A stretch of DNA of 5,328 nucleotides from JBBRXJ01 sp038248505 (GTDB lineage: Bacteria > Bacteroidota > Bacteroidia > Bacteroidales > JBBRXJ01): NCBI GenBank assembly GCA_038248505.1, contig JBBRXJ010000121.1, forward strand, positions 1-5,328, in the 5' to 3' direction. Under the pieces are notes generated by a model. It was not told the origin of the DNA. It did not search any database and worked only from the letters and a program-made list of their open reading frames with translations. The translations under genes and the position numbers were made by a program. Position 1 is the stretch's first letter. The number at the start of each line of letters is the position of its first letter. Below, piece by piece: positions 1 to 4,386 of the stretch.

Positions 1-1
1 G

Positions 2-343
2 ATGCAGGAGCATTTTAATAACTCCAATTTTATGGATTCCAAACAATATCCCCGAATGACGTTGAAAGGAAAAATCACAAACCTTGCTGCAATTGATTTT
101 TCAAAGAATGGTAAGTATGCAGCAACAGTGTCGGGAGACTTAACGATAAAAGGAATCACTAAGCCCGTAACAGAAGCAGCAACTATTGAAGTTAGTAATG
201 GAAAACTAACGGTTACCAGTAAATTTATAGTGAAAGAAATAGGTTCTTATGGAGTAGGAAAACCAATGGGCAAAAAGAAAAATAATGTAGCAGATGATAT
301 ACAGGTTAACTACAGCGCAGTATATGAAAAAGGGGATGAATAA
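2..343 (+). CDS. YceI-family protein, C-terminal part (5'-partial)
   Basis: The frame is open at the left edge, so the first Met (in MQEHFN) is probably internal. YceI-like proteins are usually about 180-200 residues, and 113 are seen here. Recognisable family features are the opening QEHFN...MDSKQYP followed by LKGKI, then FSKNGKY, the SGDLTIKGITKPV strand pair, and a final strand ending VNYSAVYEK. This is the C-terminal half of the lipocalin-like beta-barrel that in characterised members binds a polyisoprenoid chain in the periplasm; the ligand here is inferred only. The second half carries a Lys-rich loop (GKPMGKKKNN). A strong hairpin follows 30 nt after the stop, so the transcript probably ends there. 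The family call is good, but the biological role cannot be read from the sequence. Confidence 0.85.
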   Translation: MQEHFNNSNFMDSKQYPRMTLKGKITNLAAIDFSKNGKYAATVSGDLTIKGITKPVTEAATIEVSNGKLTVTSKFIVKEIGSYGVGKPMGKKKNNVADDIQVNYSAVYEKGDE

Positions 344-373
344 AATAAGTTAACATCCAATTTCCAACTTTTA

Positions 374-410
374 ATAAGATCTGCATTCATTTTATGAATG
401 CAGATCTTAT
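374..410 (+). terminator. Perfect 17-bp hairpin, probable terminator after the YceI gene
   Basis: Two perfect 17-nt inverted arms (374-390 and 394-410, beginning ATAAGATCTGC) are separated by a 3-nt TTT loop. The hairpin starts 30 nt after the YceI stop codon and is followed by an A/T-rich tail (CTTTAATTAT). The stem is only moderately G+C-rich and the T-tract is short and interrupted, so efficiency is uncertain. It ends 28 nt before the next start codon, so a promoter for that gene would have to lie very close or overlap. Confidence 0.75.
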
Positions 411-438
411 CTTTAATTATACAAACTAATTATAAAGC

Positions 439-1023
439 ATGAAAGCATTAAACATTATTATTCTCAATTTGTTATTTTCCATGATTGTAACTGCTCAAAC
501 CTCGCCTCATGGTATCAGCGTAAATGATAAAGCCCCCGACTTTACAGTCAAAGATCAAAATGGGAAAAAAGTATCACTGAAAAATGAATTAAAGAATGGA
601 GCAGTGGTGTTAGTTTTTTATCGTGGACAATGGTGCCCCTATTGTAATAAACAGTTAAAGGAATTACAGGATTCTTTAGTTTTCATTAAACAAAAAGGCG
701 CAACATTAATCGCTGTTTCGCCGGAAAAGCCAGATAATATTTCTAAAACAGTTGAGAAAACAAAGGCCGGCTATCCCGTACTTTTTGATGATAGCCTTAA
801 AATTATGAAAAGCTATGATGTGGCCTTTAGAGTGGATAGTACCACTATCGAAAAGTACAAAAAGTTTGGAATTGATTTTTATGATGCAAATGGTAGTAAT
901 GGTGCTACTTTACCTGTGCCTGCAGTTTATATTATTAACAAGGAAGGGATCATTGTATTCAAACATTTTGACCCGGATTACAGGAAAAGAGTTACTGTTC
1001 TGGAAATTTTATTGCATTTGTAG
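439..1023 (+). CDS. Exported peroxiredoxin-like (AhpC/TSA) protein
   Basis: The 194-residue protein has a thioredoxin-fold AhpC/TSA domain. Residues 1-19 form a signal peptide: Lys at position 2, a hydrophobic core of about 13 residues, and a likely cut after VTA before Gln20. The mature protein therefore acts in the periplasm or at the outer face. The domain opens with the typical APDFTVKDQNGKKVSL (32-47), has the active-site segment FYRGQWCPYC (60-69) with Cys66 at the peroxidatic position and Cys69 as the probable resolving cysteine, then IAVSPE and PVPAVYIINKEG. The RGxWCPYC form belongs to the PRX-like2 type of peroxiredoxin-like proteins, expected to reduce peroxides with thiol donors; donor and substrate are inferred. 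The start is the only ATG giving a full signal peptide; no clear Shine-Dalgarno site precedes it, which is common in Bacteroidota. It lies 73 nt before an AhpD-like gene. Confidence 0.9.
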   Translation: MKALNIIILNLLFSMIVTAQTSPHGISVNDKAPDFTVKDQNGKKVSLKNELKNGAVVLVFYRGQWCPYCNKQLKELQDSLVFIKQKGATLIAVSPEKPDNISKTVEKTKAGYPVLFDDSLKIMKSYDVAFRVDSTTIEKYKKFGIDFYDANGSNGATLPVPAVYIINKEGIIVFKHFDPDYRKRVTVLEILLHL

Positions 1024-1096
1024 ATTTCAGGTTTTATTTTTTAGCAAAAGTTGTAAGGTAACCGACATTAAGCCGTCACAACCGAGGTAAATAGTT

Positions 1097-1657
1097 ATGG
1101 CAAATATCAAAGTAATATCATACGAAGAGGCAACGGGAAAGTTGAAAGATATTTATGACGGCCTGATTGAAAAGAGAGGTAAATTGGCAGATGTGCATAC
1201 TATACAGAGCCTGAACCCCGATACCATTATTGCGCATATGGAATTGTATATGACGATTATGTTCAGCCGTTCGCCCTTAACAAGGGCACAGCGGGAAATG
1301 ATAGCCGTGGTGGTTTCAGCAGCTAATGGATGTTCTTATTGTCAGCAACATCATGGGGCGGCTTTGAATAACTACTGGAAAAATGATGTAAGGATTGAAT
1401 TACTAAAAATAAATTATGAAACCGCCGGGCTTGATATTACAGATACAAAACTTTGCCGCTATGCAATTGAATTAACTATTCATCCGGATAATTTTGAAAA
1501 CGAAAACAGGATAATGGATTTAAAGGAAACAGGGTTGGAAGACAGAGCTATTCTGGATACCACTTTGGTAGTAGCCTATTTCAATTTTGTAAACCGTATT
1601 GTTTTGGCTTTGGGTGTACAATTAGAAGAAAAGGCAGGCGAAGGATATAAATATTAA
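1097..1657 (+). CDS. AhpD-like carboxymuconolactone decarboxylase family protein (peroxidase-related)
   Basis: The 186-residue, all-helical protein has no signal peptide and is expected in the cytoplasm. The core signature is complete: Glu67, then Cys79-Ser-Tyr-Cys82 and His86. This matches the spacing of the proton-relay and CxxC residues described for AhpD (Glu, 12 residues to the first Cys, CxxC, then His four after the second Cys). The preceding PLTRAQREMIAVVVSAANG is the typical helix leading into the CxxC. Size and the C-terminal helix FNFVNRIVLALGVQLE fit the uncharacterised peroxidase-related subgroup. It should work as a thiol-disulfide peroxidase or as a reducing partner for a peroxiredoxin; substrate unknown. 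A GAGG element about 9 nt before the ATG supports this start. It is followed after 12 nt by the DinB-family gene, so the two probably form an operon, perhaps together with the peroxiredoxin-like gene upstream. Confidence 0.88.
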   Translation: MANIKVISYEEATGKLKDIYDGLIEKRGKLADVHTIQSLNPDTIIAHMELYMTIMFSRSPLTRAQREMIAVVVSAANGCSYCQQHHGAALNNYWKNDVRIELLKINYETAGLDITDTKLCRYAIELTIHPDNFENENRIMDLKETGLEDRAILDTTLVVAYFNFVNRIVLALGVQLEEKAGEGYKY

Positions 1658-1669
1658 AACAACAAAACC

Positions 1670-2167
1670 ATGACTATTCAGCAATCTGTTCACGCTATTT
1701 TTATTCAACTGGAAAACTCATTGCTCCAGCTTTCAAATGAGCAATACTGTAAAAAAATTGAAACGCTTTCTGGTGCAAGTATCGGGCAGCATGTAAGACA
1801 TGTAGTGGAAATGTTTGTTTGTTTACAAGACGGCTATACAGCAGGAATTGTTAATTATGAGAACAGGAAAAGAGATATTACCATTGAAACATCAAAGGAA
1901 ACAGCTATTGATGTAATGAATAAAATAAATTCCGCTTTGTTGAATGAAAATAAACCCCTGGTATTGGAAGCAGGCTTTGATGAAAACAGCGATGAGTTAA
2001 ATAATATCCCCACCAATTATTTCAGAGAGATTGCTTATAACCTTGAACATGCTATCCATCACATGGCTTTAATTAAAATCGGTATTAATGAAGTACCGGA
2101 TACTCAATTGCCGGATGGCTATGGAGTGGCATCATCAACTATAAAATACAGAAAAGAAACTATTTGA
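1670..2167 (+). CDS. DinB-superfamily four-helix protein
   Basis: The 165-residue protein has the four-helix layout of the DinB/YfiT-like metalloprotein superfamily. The visible family marks are IGQHVRHVVEMF (38-49), with His41 and His44, and YNLEHAIHHMALIKIG (123-138), with His127, His130 and His131. Members bind one divalent metal through three His residues, one in the second helix and two spaced HxxxH in the later helix; here His127 and His131 fit, with His41 or His44 as the third. Many members are thiol transferases using a low-molecular-weight thiol, but the reaction cannot be assigned here. Cysteines are few (Cys27, Cys51). No signal peptide, so cytoplasmic. The ATG sits 12 nt after the AhpD-like stop, in an A-rich leader without a Shine-Dalgarno site, consistent with co-transcription. 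Pairing with an AhpD-like gene suggests a shared role in thiol or peroxide stress; this is inference. Confidence 0.85.
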   Translation: MTIQQSVHAIFIQLENSLLQLSNEQYCKKIETLSGASIGQHVRHVVEMFVCLQDGYTAGIVNYENRKRDITIETSKETAIDVMNKINSALLNENKPLVLEAGFDENSDELNNIPTNYFREIAYNLEHAIHHMALIKIGINEVPDTQLPDGYGVASSTIKYRKETI

Positions 2168-2366
2168 AAGTGAGTGACATGAATATCATGAAGGCAACTG
2201 TACTTCCTGATTTAAAATGAATAGATGACATTCTATATTAAACGAAGTATTAAAAAAATCTGAAATAGTAATATCTAAAGACAAACATTGGATCCACAAA
2301 ACCATCTGGCTTATTGTTAGAGTTCAAAGCTTCTGTTTATATCCAATTAAAAAGCCTCATATTTCT
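2168..2366. other. Non-coding stretch after the DinB gene
   Basis: I see no gene here. All six frames are broken within short distances. One mini-frame starting MNIMKATVLP near 2180 stops after 13 codons and has no visible ribosome site. No convincing terminator hairpin follows the DinB stop. The sequence is A/T-rich and may include the decayed end of the transposase relic to its right. Confidence 0.5.
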
Positions 2367-2379
2367 ATAAAGCTTTGGG

Positions 2380-2408
2380 AGAGTTCGCCGGTTCTAACCG
2401 CGGACTCT
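2380..2408. repeat. Imperfect inverted repeat (hairpin) beside the transposase relic
   Basis: Arms 2380-2392 and 2397-2408 pair around a TCTA loop. AGAGT pairs with ACTCT, CGGT pairs with ACCG, and between them there is one G-T wobble and one bulged C. It is the most G+C-rich structure in the gap and lies just beyond the 3' side of the IS91-type relic. It could be a remnant of the subterminal palindrome such elements carry, a terminator, or chance structure within former coding sequence. The pairing is seen directly; the role is inferred. Confidence 0.5.
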
Positions 2409-2451
2409 TTGCTTATAAGCAGCAGAAGCTGCAAAGCAATAGCGTGTTTAT

Positions 2452-2746
2452 CTTTTGCATCGGTGCCGGCAGTGCTAATTGTTTGCATACTGCCGTTATG
2501 CGTTCCATTTAATTTTTGGCATTCAGGTAGCAAGTATGTCGCAGTTTTACAAAATATTTTGGTAGGATAATCTGTTCAAAACGACGTAAAAATTTGCCGT
2601 GATTTAGCCTCAATAGTTTTTGCTTGTTGCCGCCCGTATAATCTTTTTATTTAAAACTTGTGGCCATCATCTTTGTTCAAAAAACGGTGTGCAGTAATGG
2701 CTACCATGTGTATATAGCGCCCTTGATGAAAGTAAATAAGAATAAG
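2452..2746 (-). pseudogene. Relic of an IS91-family (Y2/HUH) transposase
   Basis: On the minus strand, two adjacent frames carry consecutive pieces of the C-terminal half of an IS91-type transposase. The first piece (2746 down to about 2660) reads GRYIHMVAITAHRFL, matching the family's GRYTHRVAISNHR block, then KDDGH. After a -/+1 shift the second piece reads TFK, a stop (2647-2649), KDYTGGNKQKLL and then FLRRFEQIILPKYFVKLRH, the family's EFIRRFLxHxLPxxFVxIRHYG block. After another stop (2509-2511) it goes on with ERITAVCKQLALPAP to about 2452. The order and spacing of all blocks follow the intact family. At least one frameshift and two stops mean it cannot make a transposase. The N-terminal part with the zinc finger and catalytic tyrosines is absent; homology ends abruptly near 2746. 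The C-terminal tail may continue, decayed, to about 2366. Confidence 0.8.
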
Positions 2747-2755
2747 TCATTCTGA

Positions 2756-2947
2756 AAATTAAAAAACAGCATAGTTTCTTTATTTATAGATACTATACAC
2801 GCAATAAATATTTTACAAAAAATACATGATTATTTTAATCAAAATATTTTACCGGAAATCAAAGACAGAACTTTTGAAAGAGTCAAAAAAACGGCCCGTC
2901 AAAAGGCAAGTTTAGAACATACTCTAACATACACTACATTTCTATGA
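2756..2947 (+). other. Open frame of 63 codons without a start codon; possible gene remnant
   Basis: Between TGA at 2753 and TGA at 2945 the plus strand has 63 uninterrupted codons with no ATG, GTG or TTG in frame. The translation is protein-like rather than low-complexity: a hydrophobic stretch (IVSLFIDTIHAINIL), then FNQNILPEIKDRTFERVKK and RQKASLEHTLTYTT. I do not recognise the family. In A/T-rich DNA a frame of this length can occur by chance, so this may be the tail of a gene cut off at the same junction that ends the transposase relic at about 2746, or nothing. Low confidence as a coding region. Confidence 0.25.
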
Positions 2948-2979
2948 ACAATGAACTATTAACTATCAACTAAAATAAT

Positions 2980-3708
2980 TCACCCAATCTCCAGCATCAT
3001 CCTGCGATAATGCGTTGGTGTCATTTCTTTAATGTGTTTAAACTGCTTGCTGAAGTGCGCCCAGCTATTATAACCACTTTCATAGCAAATTTCCAAAACA
3101 GGTTTATTTGTACTGGATAGTAGTTTGCAGGCATGGCTGATGCGGAGATCCTGTATAAAATCGAAATATGTTTTTTTGATATTCTTTTTAAAAAAACGGC
3201 AAAAAGTAGGAATACTCATGGCGGCTACATCTGCTACCTGTTGTAAGGTAATAGGTGTTAAATATCGCTTAAAAGAAAATTCAATAATCTTTTCAATAGA
3301 CGGATTTACATTGTTGTTTGAAGCCGTGAAATTTTGCGTAAGAATATTAAATGATGCGCTGCAGCTCATTTTTTGAAGGCAAAGCAATAAATGTATAATT
3401 CTTTGGTAACCGGTAAGATTGTCAATTTCCGTTATCACGCCAGCCAACTCTTTCTTTAATTTATTTTGCAACTGAATACCATCATTTCTTTTAAGTAAAT
3501 GATTAATATTTTTTAGTTCTGGTAGTTGTAAAAAATCTTCGCCAAAAACGGTTGGTTTAAAATGAACAACTACCGCAGCACCTGTCATTTTGTGCTGTTG
3601 TTTTTTAAACCAATGCGGAAGATTGCCCGCCATAAAATAAATGTCTCCGCTTTTATAACCTCCAATAAAGTCACCCATCATTACGGTGCCATGCCCTTCT
3701 GTTATCAT
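2980..3708 (-). CDS. AraC-family transcriptional regulator, N-terminally shortened
   Basis: The 242-residue product has an AraC-type double helix-turn-helix DNA-binding domain at about residues 137-238. SIEKIIEFSFKRYLTPITL opens the domain, LQQVADVAAMSIPTFCRFFKK is the first helix-turn-helix, and the signature second half reads ICYESGYNSWAHFSKQFKHIKEMTPTHYRR. Residues 1-50 are the end of a cupin-like sensor: GDFIGGYKSGDIYFMAGNLPHWF, a typical AraC cupin strand set. Family members are usually about 270-300 residues, so roughly the first 35-45 residues, including the first cupin strands, are missing. The ATG at 3708 falls inside a cupin strand; homology continues upstream in frame (YEFKLI, 3709-3726) to a TGA at 3736-3738 and then in another frame. 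The protein may be damaged, or may act with a shortened sensor. The gene faces away from the secreted-protein gene starting at 3740; its target and ligand are unknown. Confidence 0.85.
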   Translation of the reverse strand: MITEGHGTVMMGDFIGGYKSGDIYFMAGNLPHWFKKQQHKMTGAAVVVHFKPTVFGEDFLQLPELKNINHLLKRNDGIQLQNKLKKELAGVITEIDNLTGYQRIIHLLLCLQKMSCSASFNILTQNFTASNNNVNPSIEKIIEFSFKRYLTPITLQQVADVAAMSIPTFCRFFKKNIKKTYFDFIQDLRISHACKLLSSTNKPVLEICYESGYNSWAHFSKQFKHIKEMTPTHYRRMMLEIG

Positions 3709-3769
3709 AATCAGTTTAAATTCGTAAATTATCTGTCAGATGAATGGGCAAATTGATTTGATAAAATAT
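3709..3769 (-). pseudogene. Frameshifted upstream remnant of the AraC-family sensor domain
   Basis: Read on the minus strand, 3709-3726 gives YEFKLI in frame with the AraC gene. About 3731-3769 in a neighbouring frame gives IFYQINLPIHLTDN. Removing one T from the minus-strand TTT at 3726-3728 joins them as LPIHLTDNYEFKLIM, which fits the conserved AraC cupin start (P-x-H-x-x-x-x-Y/F-E-x-x-x-I). A stop (TAA, minus) ends this frame just upstream, inside the signal-peptide region of the divergent gene, and no initiation codon for a full-length protein is visible. This is a reading of similarity, not a computed alignment. Confidence 0.55.
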
Positions 3770-4213
3770 TTATGTACAATTGTATTCTTATTTAATCAAA
3801 CTATAAGCATGGCACAGTCACCATTTGATAAAGCTTTAAATGCCCTACATTTTAATATAAATTTAGAGACTTCTGCTGAATCGGTAATCAAAAACTTAAC
3901 CCAATCAAATGGATTAACAAGAACAAGTCATTCAGGTGACTCATTTTCCCTCTCTTCCAGCATGCAGATGAATACGACTGAAACTGTTCTAAAAAAAAGC
4001 TATTCATTTGCAATGAATAAAAGCCCGATAACCGGGGTTAAGATGGACTCGGGATATATCAAAATCGTCGTAGGTGAAACGAAAAACGAAAAAAGAATAT
4101 TGCAGAAAGAATGGTGTATTCAATTCGAAAACCAAAATGGCGCCAGGGAATACTTTAATATGTTGAACGAAATCTTTCTTCCGCTCTCGATCAAAAACTC
4201 TCTTAAAGAGTAA
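3740..4213 (+). CDS. Small exported protein of unknown function
   Basis: The 157-residue product begins with an N-terminal segment (Lys9, then YLCTIVFLF) that reads as a signal peptide, with a probable cut after SMA before Gln26. The mature part of about 132 residues is Ser/Thr/Asn-rich at first (SGDSFSLSSSMQMNTTE), followed by strand-like blocks YSFAMN, SGYIKIVVGE and EWCIQFENQNGAREYFNMLNEIF. I do not recognise the family. The start is uncertain: ATG 3740 leaves seven residues before the hydrophobic core, while TTG 3758 would give a more usual MIKYLC... signal peptide. Neither has a clear Shine-Dalgarno site. The head of the gene overlaps the lost N-terminal coding region of the divergent AraC gene. 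The same frame stays open for 46 codons after the TAA, so the present protein could be a shortened form. Confidence 0.65.
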   Translation: MNGQIDLIKYLCTIVFLFNQTISMAQSPFDKALNALHFNINLETSAESVIKNLTQSNGLTRTSHSGDSFSLSSSMQMNTTETVLKKSYSFAMNKSPITGVKMDSGYIKIVVGETKNEKRILQKEWCIQFENQNGAREYFNMLNEIFLPLSIKNSLKE

Positions 4214-4351
4214 AATGAAATAACTTTTTCAGACTTTGTATCACCTAGCCCAGAACAAGGGGGTATAAGGCATCTAACTTTTGCTTTAGGTCAATCTTCT
4301 ATTTCTAAAAAATACGAAATTCGATTATTTTATTTCTATGATTTGGATGAA
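4214..4351 (+). other. In-frame open continuation after the secreted-protein stop
   Basis: Directly after the TAA at 4211-4213 the same frame has 46 sense codons and ends at TAA 4352-4354. The reading contains FSDFVSPSPEQGGIRHLTF and SSISKKYEIRLFYFYD, which looks protein-like, with alternating strand-type residues. No ATG, GTG or TTG in a usable place starts it independently. The likely explanation is a nonsense mutation in a formerly longer gene (about 204 codons), but chance openness or a different gene's remnant cannot be excluded. No terminator is seen here. Confidence 0.4.
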
Positions 4352-4386
4352 TAAATTAAATATTCAAATCGAATATCGGTAAAAGA

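Noticed and set aside
815..1090. Plus-strand open frame of 91 codons overlapping the peroxiredoxin-like gene
   Set aside because: It lies largely inside the peroxiredoxin-like gene in another frame, and its translation has no family features (runs such as MMQMVVMVLLYLCLQF).
2180..2221. Mini open frame MNIMKATVLP after the DinB gene
   Set aside because: It stops after 13 codons, has no ribosome site, and no continuation is found in the other frames.
2457..2501. Possible integron attC-like site (GTTATGC after paired arms)
   Set aside because: The GTTATGC does not fit the GTTRRRY core, the matching AAC-bearing left core is absent, there is no cassette array or integrase, and the stretch reads as decayed transposase coding sequence.
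3125..3376. Plus-strand open frame of 83 codons
   Set aside because: It is antisense to the AraC DNA-binding domain, which is strongly recognisable; no domain is seen in the antisense translation.
3709..3739. Divergent promoter region with an AraC operator between the AraC gene and the secreted-protein gene
   Set aside because: The 31 bp are occupied by AraC coding remnant, no Bacteroidota -7/-33 promoter pattern (TAnnTTTG with upstream TTG) was seen, and no direct repeats suited to an AraC dimer are present.
3562..3756. Plus-strand open frame of 64 codons
   Set aside because: It is antisense to the cupin remnant of the AraC gene and shows no protein features.
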